Assembly: GCF_008274805.1 (NCBI RefSeq)
Contig: NZ_CP022579.1
Span: 496,001-560,000, forward strand
Reading direction: 5' to 3'
Length of the DNA: 64,000 bases
Source of the DNA: Oryzomicrobium terrae
GTDB lineage: Bacteria; Pseudomonadota; Gammaproteobacteria; Burkholderiales; Rhodocyclaceae
A program made the translations under genes and the position numbers. Below the pieces are notes generated by a model. That model made no database searches. It saw only the letters and a list, made by a program, of their open reading frames with translations, and had not been told where the DNA came from. Below, one piece after another: positions 35,428 to 44,077 of this stretch. The stretch's first letter is position 1; each line of letters starts with the position of its first letter.

Positions 35428-35444
35428 TGCACCAAAATGGTGCA
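35428..35444. promoter_or_regulatory. NtrC binding site (enhancer) of glnA
   Basis: TGCACCAAAATGGTGCA is a perfect palindromic match to the NtrC consensus TGCACC-N5-GGTGCA. It is about 120 bp upstream of the proposed sigma-54 start, the classical enhancer distance. Confidence 0.85.
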
Positions 35445-35466
35445 AAAGCGATTGGCGCGCGCATTC

Positions 35467-35483
35467 TGCACCAAATCGCACCA
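35467..35483. promoter_or_regulatory. Second, imperfect NtrC site of glnA
   Basis: TGCACCAAATCGCACCA has one exact TGCACC half and a degenerate partner, 39 bp from the first site, close to four helical turns. The spacing would allow cooperative NtrC oligomers on one DNA face. Confidence 0.5.
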
Positions 35484-35608
35484 TGGGGCAGTATCGCGGC
35501 CCGGGATGCCGGGGCCGCACGGACGAGGTGCTGATTTATACTTGCCTCCCCCTTGTTCGCTTGCCGTGGCGCCCTCATCTAGGGAAAACCGGCAGGCAGA
35601 ACGGTAGC

Positions 35609-35666
35609 GGACCGGGCCCGATGGGTTTGCCCCGGGTGGCGCAACCACCCGGACGCGGGCCGGTCC
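35609..35666 (+). other. Strong nested hairpin leader before the rhodanese-nadA unit
   Basis: The outer arms (35609-35620 and 35656-35666) pair with one bulge; the inner arm is a perfect CCGGGTGG/CCACCCGG stem (632-639, 645-652). It ends 35 bp before the rhodanese ATG. It has no T-run, so it is not a plain terminator. It may be a structured 5' leader, and no known riboswitch class was recognised. Confidence 0.45.
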
Positions 35667-35701
35667 CACTTCCATGACTTTCACTGAACCGCGAGGTTGC
35701 C

Positions 35702-36154
35702 ATGGGTCGTTTGAACGAATTGCTGGCGCTGGCCAAGACCCGCGCCCAGGATCAGAATTTTCCCTACGCCGGCTCCCTGACCCCGGCGGAAGCCCACGAG
35801 GTGTGGAAGCTGGCTCCCGGGGCGGTGTTGGTGGATGTGCGCACCAAGGCCGAGTGGGACTGGGTGGGGCGGGTTCCCGGTGCGGTGGAGATCGAGTGGA
35901 ACCTCTACCCGGACGGGGGGCGCAACCCCCATTTTCTCGATCGCCTGAAACGGGAAGTGGATCGGGAAGCCCTGGTGCTTTTCCTCTGCCGCAGCGGCGG
36001 CCGCTCCCATGCGGCGGCCACGGCGGCGGCCAACGCGGGCTACACCAGCGCGTGCAACATCCTGGAGGGCTTCGAAGGCGACAAGAACGCCGACGGCCGG
36101 CGCAATACCGTCGGCGGCTGGCGCCACGCCGGACTCCCCTGGGTACAGAGCTAA
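35702..36154 (+). CDS. Rhodanese-domain protein
   Basis: 150 residues in a single rhodanese domain: VLVDVRTKAEWDWVGRVPGA and the active loop LFLCRSGGRS with catalytic Cys near residue 97. It carries sulfane sulfur as a Cys persulfide. GAGG lies six bases before the ATG. It ends 20 bp before nadA, so the pair is likely one operon, which suggests a link to NadA's iron-sulfur cluster. Confidence 0.9.
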   Translation: MGRLNELLALAKTRAQDQNFPYAGSLTPAEAHEVWKLAPGAVLVDVRTKAEWDWVGRVPGAVEIEWNLYPDGGRNPHFLDRLKREVDREALVLFLCRSGGRSHAAATAAANAGYTSACNILEGFEGDKNADGRRNTVGGWRHAGLPWVQS

Positions 36155-36174
36155 TCCAAGAAGCGACAGTTCAC

Positions 36175-37284
36175 ATGCAAACCATTGCCTTCAACCCCTC
36201 CTTCGACCGTTACAACACCCTGTCCGACGCCGAGTGCGAAGAGCGCATCCGCGCCGCTCGGGCCAAGCTGGGCAAGAAGGCGGTGCTGCTGTGCCACCAC
36301 TACCAGCGGGCCGACGTGTACCAGCACGCCGACCTGACCGGCGATTCCCTCAAGCTGTCGCGCCTGGCCGCCCAGGCCGAGAGCGACTACATCGTCTTCT
36401 GCGGTGTGCACTTCATGGCCGAAGTGGCGGACATCATGTCCAAGCCCAACCAGATCGCCATCCTGCCCGACCTGGCCGCCGGCTGTTCCATGGCCGACAT
36501 GGCCAATCTGGCCAAGGTCACCCGGGCCTGGCGCGAACTGGGCGAGGTGCTCGGCGAGGACCCGGCCAACCAGGTCACCCCGGTCACCTACATCAACTCG
36601 GCGGCCGACCTGAAGGCCTTCTGCGGCGAGCGCGGCGGCATCGTGTGCACCTCGTCGAACGCCCGCACCATCGCCGAATGGGCCTTCGCCCGCCGGCCCA
36701 AGGTGCTGTTCTTCCCCGACCAGCACCTGGGCCGCTGGACCGGCCACCAGCTGGGGATGCCCCTCATCGACATGGTGGTGTGGGATCCGGACCTGGAGTA
36801 CGGCGGCCTCACCCCGGAGCAGATCAAGAACGCCAAGATCCTGCTGTGGAAGGGCCACTGCTCGGTGCACCAGATGTTCCAGAAGAGCCACATCGACGCT
36901 TTCCGCGCCAAGCACCCGGAGGGTATCGTCATCGCCCACCCGGAGTGCAACTTCGAGGTGTGCGCCGCTTCCGACCACGTCGGCTCCACCGAGCACATCG
37001 TCAAGACCATCAAGGAAGCGCCCAAGGGCACCCGCTGGCTGGTGGGCACCGAGCTCAACCTGGTGGAGCGGCTGGCCCGGGAAGTGGCGCCGGACGACAA
37101 GATCGTCCAGTTCATGGCCACCACCATCTGCATGTGCTCGACCATGCAGCGCATCGACCCCCAGCACCTGGCCTGGACCCTGGAAAACCTGGTGGAAGGC
37201 AAGGTGGTCAACCGCATTTCAGTGCCGGCCCACGAAGCCGAACTGGCGCGCCTGGCCCTGGACCGCATGCTGGCGGTGTCCTGA
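36175..37284 (+). CDS. nadA: Quinolinate synthase A
   Basis: 369 residues, NadA class with three cluster cysteines in the expected places: VFCGVHFMAE, HPECNFEVCAASDH and TTICMCSTMQRI. LLCHHYQRADVYQHAD is the conserved start. It condenses iminoaspartate with dihydroxyacetone phosphate to quinolinate using a [4Fe-4S] cluster. Start at ATG 36175; the same frame continues upstream only as an out-of-frame overlap of the rhodanese gene. nadB and nadC are not in the window. Confidence 0.95.
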   Translation: MQTIAFNPSFDRYNTLSDAECEERIRAARAKLGKKAVLLCHHYQRADVYQHADLTGDSLKLSRLAAQAESDYIVFCGVHFMAEVADIMSKPNQIAILPDLAAGCSMADMANLAKVTRAWRELGEVLGEDPANQVTPVTYINSAADLKAFCGERGGIVCTSSNARTIAEWAFARRPKVLFFPDQHLGRWTGHQLGMPLIDMVVWDPDLEYGGLTPEQIKNAKILLWKGHCSVHQMFQKSHIDAFRAKHPEGIVIAHPECNFEVCAASDHVGSTEHIVKTIKEAPKGTRWLVGTELNLVERLAREVAPDDKIVQFMATTICMCSTMQRIDPQHLAWTLENLVEGKVVNRISVPAHEAELARLALDRMLAVS

Positions 37285-37328
37285 GTCCTGAGCGACCCGA
37301 CAGCTCTCCATCGTTGCCTGCGACCCCC

Positions 37329-38147
37329 ATGCGCCCGCTGCCTGCCGCCGATCGTGCCGTGACCCCCACGCCCGCCGGCGCGGGCGGGCGCCTGGCGCCG
37401 ATTTCGATCGCCACCTACAACATCCACAAGGGCTTTTCCCAGTTCAACCGGCGCATGATGGTCCACGAGTTGCGCCAGGAACTGCGCGGCCTGGCGCCGG
37501 ACATCCTGTTCCTGCAGGAGGTGCAGGGCCAGCACCGCCATCACGAGGCGCGTCACGATGCCTGGCCGGCGGCGCCCCAGCACGAGTTCCTGGCCGAGGA
37601 TATGTGGCAGGAAGCGGCCTACGGGCGCAACGTGGTCTATGACCACGGCCACCACGGCAACGCCGTGCTGTCCCGCTTTCCCATCGTGCACACCCACAAC
37701 CAGGACGTGACCCATCACCGCTTCGAGCGGCGCGGCTTGCTCCACTGCGAGATCGCCGTGCCCGCCTGGGAGGGGCGCTCGCTGCACTGCGTATGCGTGC
37801 ACCTCTCGCTGCTCGGCCACTCGCGCCGCCGCCAGCTCGACCTGCTGGCCGGGCGTCTCGAAGAACTGGTGCCGCCCGACGCTCCCCTGATCATCGCCGG
37901 CGATTTCAACGACTGGCGCAACCGGGCCAACACCCTGCTGGCCGAGCGCCTCGGTCTGCACGAGGCCTTCGACCAGGGGCGGGGCAAACCGTCGCGCAGC
38001 TTCCCGGCGGCCCTGCCCCTGTTCCGCCTCGACCGCATCTACGTGCGCGGTTTCCAGGTGGCCGATGCCCGGGTCCATGCCGGCCGGCCCTGGTCGCGCA
38101 TTTCCGACCACGCCCTGCTCGCCGCGCGGCTCCAGCCCAACGGGTAG
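37329..38147 (+). CDS. Endonuclease/exonuclease/phosphatase family protein
   Basis: 272 residues with the EEP fold: SIATYNIHKGF, ILFLQEVQGQHR (catalytic Glu), HLSLLGHSRRRQ, IIAGDFNDWRN and the final ISDHALLAARL (Asp-His). It is a Mg-dependent phosphodiesterase; bacterial members next to cardiolipin synthase are common but their substrate is not known. It ends five bases before clsB, so the two form an operon. Confidence 0.88.
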   Translation: MRPLPAADRAVTPTPAGAGGRLAPISIATYNIHKGFSQFNRRMMVHELRQELRGLAPDILFLQEVQGQHRHHEARHDAWPAAPQHEFLAEDMWQEAAYGRNVVYDHGHHGNAVLSRFPIVHTHNQDVTHHRFERRGLLHCEIAVPAWEGRSLHCVCVHLSLLGHSRRRQLDLLAGRLEELVPPDAPLIIAGDFNDWRNRANTLLAERLGLHEAFDQGRGKPSRSFPAALPLFRLDRIYVRGFQVADARVHAGRPWSRISDHALLAARLQPNG

Positions 38148-38152
38148 CCGCG

Positions 38153-39340
38153 GTGCCGATCGAGTTTCAACCCGACAACCGGCTGAAGCTCCTCCAATGC
38201 GGGGTGGAATACTTCCCCGCGCTGCTCGCCGCCATCGACGCGGCGGAGCGGGAAATCTTCCTCGAAAGCTACATCTTCGCCGACGACGACGTGGGCCGGG
38301 CCGTGGCTGCCGCCCTGGCCCGGGCGGCGCAACGCGGGGTGCTGGTGCAGGTGCTGGTGGATGGCTTCGGCGGCGGCGAATTCCCCCGCACCTTGGCGCC
38401 GGAAATGCAGGCCGACGGTGTGCGCGTGCTCATCTATCGGCCCGAGATCGCCAGCCTGCGCGGCCGCTTCCGCCTCAAGCGCCACCGCTTGCGCCGCCTG
38501 CACCGCAAGCTGGCGGTGATCGACTGCCAGGTGGCCTTCGTCGGCGGCATCAACATCGAGAGTGACTTCAATGTGCCAGGCCACACCGCGCCGCGCTACG
38601 ACTTCGCCGTGCAGGTCGAGGGGCCTCTGGTCGCGGCGGTGCGCGGCACCATGGTGCGGGTGTGGGAAATCGTCGTCTGGGCCAACTTCCGCCACCGCTA
38701 CCGGGTCGGCCAGTTGGATACGCCCGCGCCCGTTGCGTCCACGGCGGCGCCGGGGCAGGGCCAGCGGGCGGCGCTGCTGATCCGCGACAACCTGCGCCAT
38801 CGCCGCGACATTCCCGAGGCCTACCTGGAGGCCATCGCCGCGGCGCAGCAGGAGGTGGTCATCGCCAACGCCTATTTCCTGCCCGGCCGGCGCTTGCGCC
38901 ATGCCTTGATGGATGCGGCGCAGCGCGGCGTCAGCGTGATCGTGCTGCTCCAGGGGCGGGTCGAATATCGTCTGCAGCACTATGCCACCCAGGCCCTGTA
39001 CGGCGCCCTGCTGGCGGCCGGGGTGCGCATCTTCGAATACCGGGCCAGCTTTCTCCACGCCAAGGTCGGCGTGGTGGACGGCGTTTGGGCCACGGTCGGT
39101 TCGGCCAACATGGACCCCTTCAGTCTGCTGCTCGCCCGGGAGGCCAACGTGGTGGCGCACGACCGCCCGTTCGCCGCGGAGCTGCGCGAGCGTCTGGGCG
39201 AAGCCCTCGGTGAGGACGCCCGGGAGGTGCGGGCCAACGATTGGCGCCGCCTCGGCCTGGTGGCCCGGGGGCTGCGCTGGACGGCCTACTACATGGTGCG
39301 CATCGGCCTCTCCCTGGTTGGCTTGGGCGACCGCTACTGA
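38153..39340 (+). CDS. clsB: Cardiolipin synthase B-type phospholipase D protein
   Basis: 395 residues with two HKD motifs: LHRKLAVIDCQVAFVGGIN (about 120-140) and FLHAKVGVVDG followed by GSANMDPFS (about 300-325). No TM helices are at the N-terminus, as in ClsB. It joins phosphatidyl groups to make cardiolipin at the inner membrane. GTG start at 38153, in the same unit as the EEP protein. Confidence 0.93.
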   Translation: MPIEFQPDNRLKLLQCGVEYFPALLAAIDAAEREIFLESYIFADDDVGRAVAAALARAAQRGVLVQVLVDGFGGGEFPRTLAPEMQADGVRVLIYRPEIASLRGRFRLKRHRLRRLHRKLAVIDCQVAFVGGINIESDFNVPGHTAPRYDFAVQVEGPLVAAVRGTMVRVWEIVVWANFRHRYRVGQLDTPAPVASTAAPGQGQRAALLIRDNLRHRRDIPEAYLEAIAAAQQEVVIANAYFLPGRRLRHALMDAAQRGVSVIVLLQGRVEYRLQHYATQALYGALLAAGVRIFEYRASFLHAKVGVVDGVWATVGSANMDPFSLLLAREANVVAHDRPFAAELRERLGEALGEDAREVRANDWRRLGLVARGLRWTAYYMVRIGLSLVGLGDRY

Positions 39341-39360
39341 CCCCGCGAAACCCTAGGCAG

Positions 39361-39385
39361 GACGGGCATCTTCACGATGCCTGTC
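39361..39385. terminator. Hairpin between converging clsB and gluQRS
   Basis: GACGGGCAT / ATGCCTGTC with a 7-base loop and one G-T pair, placed between the two stops. There is no T-run on either side, so its strength is uncertain. Confidence 0.4.
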
Positions 39386-39394
39386 TGGAGCGCC

Positions 39395-40450
39395 TTATTC
39401 CGCGCGCCTTTCCGCGGGTATGTTGTGGAGATTGCCTTCTGGCGCGGGGGTCGGGTCGGTGCCCGTCAATTCTTCCGTCAAGACGAGGTGCCGCCGGGCC
39501 GGCACGCGAGCCACCGACCAGTGGCGCCGCGCCCATTGCCAGAGTTCGTCCAGGCGGGCCTCGGCCAGTTCGGCGGGGGGCTGCTGGCCGAGAAAGGCCA
39601 GAGCGCGAACCAGTTCGCGGCAACGCTGATCGATGGCCAGGGCCGGGGCCAGGGTCTGCTTGGAGAGCTTTTCCCCGGCGGCGTTGGCTGCCACCGGCAG
39701 GTGCAGGTAGGCCGGTGTGGGCAGCCCCAGCGCCCGTTGCAGGGCCACCTGGCGCGGTGTCGAGTCGATCAGGTCGGCGCCGCGCACCACGTCGGTGACC
39801 CCCTGGTCGGCATCGTCCACCACCACGGCCAGCTGGTAGGTGTATACCCCGTCGGCCCGCTTCAGCACGAAGTCGCCCACATCCCGGGAGAGGCGCTGGG
39901 TGATGGCGCCCTGCAGGCGGTCGAGCACCGTGACCGTATCGGCCGGATCGCCGCTGGCGGGGAGGCGAAAGCGCCAGGCCGCCGGACCGGGGGGCGGCGG
40001 GGCATGGCGACAGGTGCCGGGATAGACCGGCGCTCCGTCCACCGACGTGTGCTGCGCGGCGGCGGCGATGGCGCGGCGCGTGCAGCGGCAGGGGTAGGCG
40101 CGGCCGGCGGCGATCAGGGCGTCGAGGGCCGCCTGGTAGGCCGCCACCTGGGATGGCGCGCTTTGCCAGCGCACCTCCCCATCCCAGGCGAAGCCGAAGG
40201 CTTCCAGGGTGCGCACGATGCCTTCCGCCGCGCCGGGCACGATGCGCGGCGTGTCCACGTCCTCGACGCGCAGCAACCAACGGCCGCCTTGGCTTCGGGC
40301 GTCCAGGTAGCTGCCCACGGCCGCCACCAGGGAGCCGAAATGCAGGGGGCCGGTGGGCGATGGGGCAAAGCGCCCGACGTAGGGGCGGGGAGGGGGCGCG
40401 GGCGCGATGGGGGCGTCGGCAGTGTCGACGGGAGGGCAGGCGGACGGCAT
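39395..40450 (-). CDS. gluQ: Glutamyl-Q tRNA(Asp) synthetase
   Basis: 351 residues, about 50 more than E. coli GluQRS because of a Pro/Ala-rich N-terminus. The HIGH-like FAPSPTGPLHFGSL, zinc ligands YPCRCTRRAI and YPGTCRH, and the KMSKS-like GEKLSKQTL are present. The anticodon-binding half of GluRS is missing, as expected. It attaches glutamate to the queuosine of tRNA(Asp). The true start may be closer to RPYVGRFAPSP. Confidence 0.93.
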   Translation of the reverse strand: MPSACPPVDTADAPIAPAPPPRPYVGRFAPSPTGPLHFGSLVAAVGSYLDARSQGGRWLLRVEDVDTPRIVPGAAEGIVRTLEAFGFAWDGEVRWQSAPSQVAAYQAALDALIAAGRAYPCRCTRRAIAAAAQHTSVDGAPVYPGTCRHAPPPPGPAAWRFRLPASGDPADTVTVLDRLQGAITQRLSRDVGDFVLKRADGVYTYQLAVVVDDADQGVTDVVRGADLIDSTPRQVALQRALGLPTPAYLHLPVAANAAGEKLSKQTLAPALAIDQRCRELVRALAFLGQQPPAELAEARLDELWQWARRHWSVARVPARRHLVLTEELTGTDPTPAPEGNLHNIPAERRAE

Positions 40451-40534
40451 GGGGCGATTTTAGCGCGGCCCCCGGCTTGCCAGGCGCCCCGGCCCGGGGC
40501 AGTCTAGGGCGTCGCCCTTGCCTGGAGTGCCCCC

Positions 40535-40858
40535 ATGCGTCCCTTTGCCTTGCGGCTTTGCCCCCTGATGTGCGCGCTGATGCTGGCGGCCTGCGCCGCC
40601 GAACCCAACGATGAGGACATCCGCCTCGCCTACGAGCACAGCCTGCAGTCCGCCACCGGCCGTTTCGTCGGCGACCAGCTGGCGCAGAACATCAAGGTGC
40701 TGGCGGCCAAGAAGGTGGCCTGCCAGAAGAGCGCCGAGGCGCCGGGTTACGTCTGCGACTTTACCTACCGCAGCGAGTTGCCAGTGGTGGGACAGCGCGA
40801 CGGTTCGGCCAAGGGGCGCTTCGTCAAAGGCGAGCAGGGCTGGCTGCTGGCCGAGTAG
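40535..40858 (+). CDS. Small lipoprotein of unknown function
   Basis: 107 residues: signal and lipobox MLAACA (C20), then an 87-residue domain with two Cys (AKKVACQKS and PGYVCDF) likely disulfide-bonded. No known family recognised. Single gene between gluQRS (divergent) and the TRAP transporter genes (convergent). Confidence 0.75.
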   Translation: MRPFALRLCPLMCALMLAACAAEPNDEDIRLAYEHSLQSATGRFVGDQLAQNIKVLAAKKVACQKSAEAPGYVCDFTYRSELPVVGQRDGSAKGRFVKGEQGWLLAE

Positions 40859-40916
40859 CCGGTTGGGCATGGCTGCCGGTGGTCGGTCCTTGCCGTGGTG
40901 GCCGGGCGGCAGCCAT

Positions 40917-40942
40917 GAAAAAGCCCGCGCAGGGCGCGGGCT
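40917..40942 (-). terminator. Terminator after dctM
   Basis: AGCCCGCGC / GCGCGGGCT, 3-base loop, followed on the minus strand by TTTTTC, 24 bases past the dctM stop. Confidence 0.88.
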
Positions 40943-40965
40943 GGGAAGGTGCTGCGGTGACGGCG

Positions 40966-42447
40966 TTATTTGCTCTCGCCGTCCTTGCTGTCGCCGCCCT
41001 GTAGCTGCTTGAGCAGGGCATTGTCGTCCTGCTGGCCGCCCTGGGCGTTGGGGTCGTCCTCCAGGTTGAGCTGCAGTTCCAGCGGCGCCTCTTCGGTCTG
41101 CTTGCTGTGGAACACGTCGTGGCCCTCGCCGTAGCTGGCGATGTTGGGGAAGACGATGATCAGCGCCACCATGATGATCTGGATCAGCACGAAGGGTACG
41201 GCACCCCAGTAGATGTCGGTGGTCTTGACCGACTTCGGCGCCACCGAACGCAGGTAGAACAGGGCGAAGCCGAAGGGCGGGTGCATGAACGAGGTCTGCA
41301 TGTTCACCCCGAGCAGCACGCCGAACCAGATCAGGTCGATGCCCAGCTTTTCCGCCACCGGGCCGAGCAGCGGCACGACGATGAAGGCCAGCTCGAAGAA
41401 GTCGAGGAAGAAGGCCAGGAAGAAGACCAGCACGTTCACCACGATCAGGAAGCCGATCTGGCCGCCGGGCAGGTCGGTGAGCAGGTGCTCGACCCAGATG
41501 TGGCCATCGACGCCGTAGAAGGTCAGGGAGAACACCCGGGCGCCGACCAGGATGAACACCACGAAGGTGGTCAGGCGGGCGGTGGCTTCCATGGCCTGCT
41601 TGAGCAGGGCCCAGGACAGGCGCTTGCGTAGCATGGCCATGATCAGGGCGCCGGCGGCCCCCATGGCGCCGCCCTCGGTGGGGGTGGCGATGCCGAGGAA
41701 GATCGTGCCGAGCACCAGGAAGATCAGCAGCAGCGGCGGCACCATCACCAGCATGGCATGCACGAACAGCTTCATGCCGTGCTTGGTGCGGGCTTCCGCC
41801 GGCAGGGCCGGGGCGGCGCTGGGCTTGATCAGGGTGACGATCAGCACGTAGCTCACATACAGGCCGGTGAGGACCAGACCCGGGATCAGGGCGGCTTCGT
41901 ACATGTCGCCCACCGAGCGGCCGAGGGCATCGGCCATCACGATCAGCACCAGGGACGGCGGGATGATCTGAGCCAGGGTGCCCGAGGCGGCGATCACGCC
42001 GGAGGCCAGACGGGTGTCGTAGCCGTAGCGCATCATGATCGGCAGGGAGATCAGGCCCATGGAGATCACCGAGGCCGCCACCACGCCGGTGGTCGCCGCC
42101 AGCAGGGCGCCGACGAAGATCACCGCGTAGGCCAGGCCGCCGCGGATCGGGCCGAACAGCTGGCCGATGGTGTCGAGCAGATCCTCGGCCATCCCCGAAC
42201 GCTCCAGGATGAGGCCCATGAAGGTGAAGAACGGGATGGCGAGCAACGTGTCGTTGTTCATGATGCCGAAGATGCGCTCCGGCATGGCTTGGAACAGGGC
42301 CGGGTGGAGCAGGCCGAGTTCGATGCCGATCCAGCCGAAGATGATGCCGTTGGCGGCCAGGGCGAAGGCCACCGGGTAGCCGAACAGCATGAACAGCACC
42401 AGGCAGCCGAACATGATCGGCGCCATGTTTTGGGCGATGAAGTCCAT
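40966..42447 (-). CDS. dctM: TRAP transporter large permease
   Basis: 493 residues, about 60 more than the usual 425-435. It has 12 or so TM segments with family motifs such as FTFMGLILERSGMAEDLLD, GVVAASVISMG and LGTIFLGIATPTEGGAMGA. The extra length is a hydrophilic Gln/Asp-rich C-terminal tail (about 440-493) of unknown use. It uses a Na+ gradient to import organic acids. Stop/start overlap TGATG with dctQ. Confidence 0.93.
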   Translation of the reverse strand: MDFIAQNMAPIMFGCLVLFMLFGYPVAFALAANGIIFGWIGIELGLLHPALFQAMPERIFGIMNNDTLLAIPFFTFMGLILERSGMAEDLLDTIGQLFGPIRGGLAYAVIFVGALLAATTGVVAASVISMGLISLPIMMRYGYDTRLASGVIAASGTLAQIIPPSLVLIVMADALGRSVGDMYEAALIPGLVLTGLYVSYVLIVTLIKPSAAPALPAEARTKHGMKLFVHAMLVMVPPLLLIFLVLGTIFLGIATPTEGGAMGAAGALIMAMLRKRLSWALLKQAMEATARLTTFVVFILVGARVFSLTFYGVDGHIWVEHLLTDLPGGQIGFLIVVNVLVFFLAFFLDFFELAFIVVPLLGPVAEKLGIDLIWFGVLLGVNMQTSFMHPPFGFALFYLRSVAPKSVKTTDIYWGAVPFVLIQIIMVALIIVFPNIASYGEGHDVFHSKQTEEAPLELQLNLEDDPNAQGGQQDDNALLKQLQGGDSKDGESK

Positions 42448-43037
42448 CAGACGACCTCCCCTTTGGTGGCCTTGATGTGGGCGGCCAATTGTTCTTCGGC
42501 GCTGGGGCCTTCATCCTTGGCGTAGGGGTCGTCGACCAGGCCCTGGAGGTAGCCGATGCGCTTGATCAGTTCCGAGACGCCTTGCAGGACCAGGAGGGCG
42601 AAACCGAGGGGGACGAGCATCTTCACCGGCCAGCGGATCAGGCCGCCCGGGTTGGACGACATTTCGCCGGTATTGAGCGCAAGCAGGAAGAAGGGCCAGG
42701 ACAGCCACAGGGTGATCAGTGCCATCGGCATCAGGAAGACGATGGTGCCAATGATGTCGATCCAGGCCTGGGAACGGTGCGAAAAACGCCCGGCGATGAC
42801 GTCGATACGCACGTGGGCGTTGTGCTTGAGGGCGTAGCCGGCGCAGAGCAGGAACACCGCCGCGAACATGTACCACTGGATTTCCAGCAGCCAGTTCGAG
42901 CTGTAGTTGAAGGCCTTGCGGACCACGGCGTTGCCGGCGCTGATGATGACCGAGAGCAGAATCAGCCAGATCATGCTCCGGCCGACACGCTCATTGAGCG
43001 CGTCGATCAGACGCGACAGCTTGAGCAGGACGTTCAC
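42447..43037 (-). CDS. dctQ: TRAP transporter small permease
   Basis: 196 residues, four TM helices. The central motif SSNWLLEIQWYMFAAVFLLC and the KHNAHVRIDV segment are typical of DctQ. A cytoplasmic tail of about 30 residues follows TM4. GTG start with GGAGGAG seven bases upstream. The periplasmic binding protein DctP is not encoded next to it, so the substrate cannot be inferred. Confidence 0.92.
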   Translation of the reverse strand: MNVLLKLSRLIDALNERVGRSMIWLILLSVIISAGNAVVRKAFNYSSNWLLEIQWYMFAAVFLLCAGYALKHNAHVRIDVIAGRFSHRSQAWIDIIGTIVFLMPMALITLWLSWPFFLLALNTGEMSSNPGGLIRWPVKMLVPLGFALLVLQGVSELIKRIGYLQGLVDDPYAKDEGPSAEEQLAAHIKATKGEVV

Positions 43038-43133
43038 AGATTTCTCCTCCTAGGGTCTGGGTAGTCTTAGAATATTGGGCTTCTTGGGCCCACTGGATCG
43101 GCCTGGCTTGTGGCCGGTTTTTATGTGCGCGGC

Positions 43134-43148
43134 ATGCCAAAATGGCAT
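43134..43148. promoter_or_regulatory. Inverted repeat upstream of dctQ
   Basis: ATGCCA-AAA-TGGCAT is a perfect 15-base inverted repeat, 97 bp before the dctQ start, and a plausible regulator site. It lies in the 290-bp gap shared with the divergent histidine-phosphatase gene. Confidence 0.4.
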
Positions 43149-43327
43149 TGGCTGCTGCTCTCCAAAAAAGCGTGGCCATTATTGCATAAGTTGCTCTAGC
43201 CATAATCGCTGTTTCTTATCCGTAATCCCTTGTTCCTGCGTGGCTTGCGCGGGTTTTCCGTCTCTTTTTCGGCGTCTCGAAAAATCGACTTGTCTATGTT
43301 TTTAGACGTCAGGCCAAAAACCTCTGG

Positions 43328-44011
43328 ATGAGTTGCATGGTTGCTCCTTTTTTCACTGAGATCTGTGTCGTGCGTCACGGCGAAACCACCTGGAATACGC
43401 AAAAGCGTCTCCAGGGCCATCGCGACATTCCCCTCAATGCCACCGGGGAGCAGCAGGCCCGGGCGGCAGGCCGCCATCTGGCGCGCCTGCACGGGGATCG
43501 GCCGTTTACCCAATTGATTTCCAGCGACCTGGGGCGTGCGGCGCGCACCGCCGCCCTGATCGGCGAAGCCTTGCCGGGGTTGCCCCAACAGCGCCATGCC
43601 GCCCTGCGCGAGCGCTGCTACGGTGCCTTTGAAGGGCTGACCTACGACGAGGCGCGGCTGGCCTATCCGGAGGCCTACCGGGCGTTCGAGCAGCGCCTCC
43701 CCGAGGTGGCGATGCCCCAGGGCGGGGAGAGCCTGGTGGACTTCCAGCGGCGGGTGGTGGCCTGCCTGGAACGGCTGGCGGTGGCCCATGCCGGCGAGCG
43801 GCTGATCCTGGTCACCCACGGCGGCGTGCTCGACATCCTCAACCGTTTCGCCCGGGGGCTGCCGTTGTCGTCGCCCCGGGATTTCCTCATTCCCAACGCC
43901 GGTCTGAACTGGCTGGGCCGCGAGGGGGGCGAAGCAGGGCAATGGCGCATCGGACCGTGGGGCGAGACGGCCCACCTGGCGGCGGTCAGTCTCGACGAAC
44001 TGCCGGGCTGA
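43328..44011 (+). CDS. Histidine phosphatase family protein (GpmB/CobC-like)
   Basis: 227 residues: catalytic VVRHGETTWNTQKRLQGHRD, the second Arg in SSDLGRAARTA and the second His in LVTHGGVLD. It is a cofactor-independent phosphatase; candidates are alpha-ribazole phosphatase or a general phosphomonoesterase. The start is 43328 or the second ATG at 43337. It lies before glyA, which has its own promoter. Confidence 0.88.
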   Translation: MSCMVAPFFTEICVVRHGETTWNTQKRLQGHRDIPLNATGEQQARAAGRHLARLHGDRPFTQLISSDLGRAARTAALIGEALPGLPQQRHAALRERCYGAFEGLTYDEARLAYPEAYRAFEQRLPEVAMPQGGESLVDFQRRVVACLERLAVAHAGERLILVTHGGVLDILNRFARGLPLSSPRDFLIPNAGLNWLGREGGEAGQWRIGPWGETAHLAAVSLDELPG

Positions 44012-44037
44012 AGCCCTTGCGTGCCGGGGCGGCGTGG

Positions 44038-44043
44038 TACAAT
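44038..44043 (+). promoter_or_regulatory. Promoter -10 element of glyA
   Basis: TGGTACAAT is an extended -10 (TG-N-TACAAT). A TTGCGT 15 bases upstream is a weak -35. The start point is about 28 bp before the glyA ATG. Confidence 0.5.
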
Positions 44044-44077
44044 TCGTCCCTTTTCTCAATGGTTTGAGGGCTATTCG

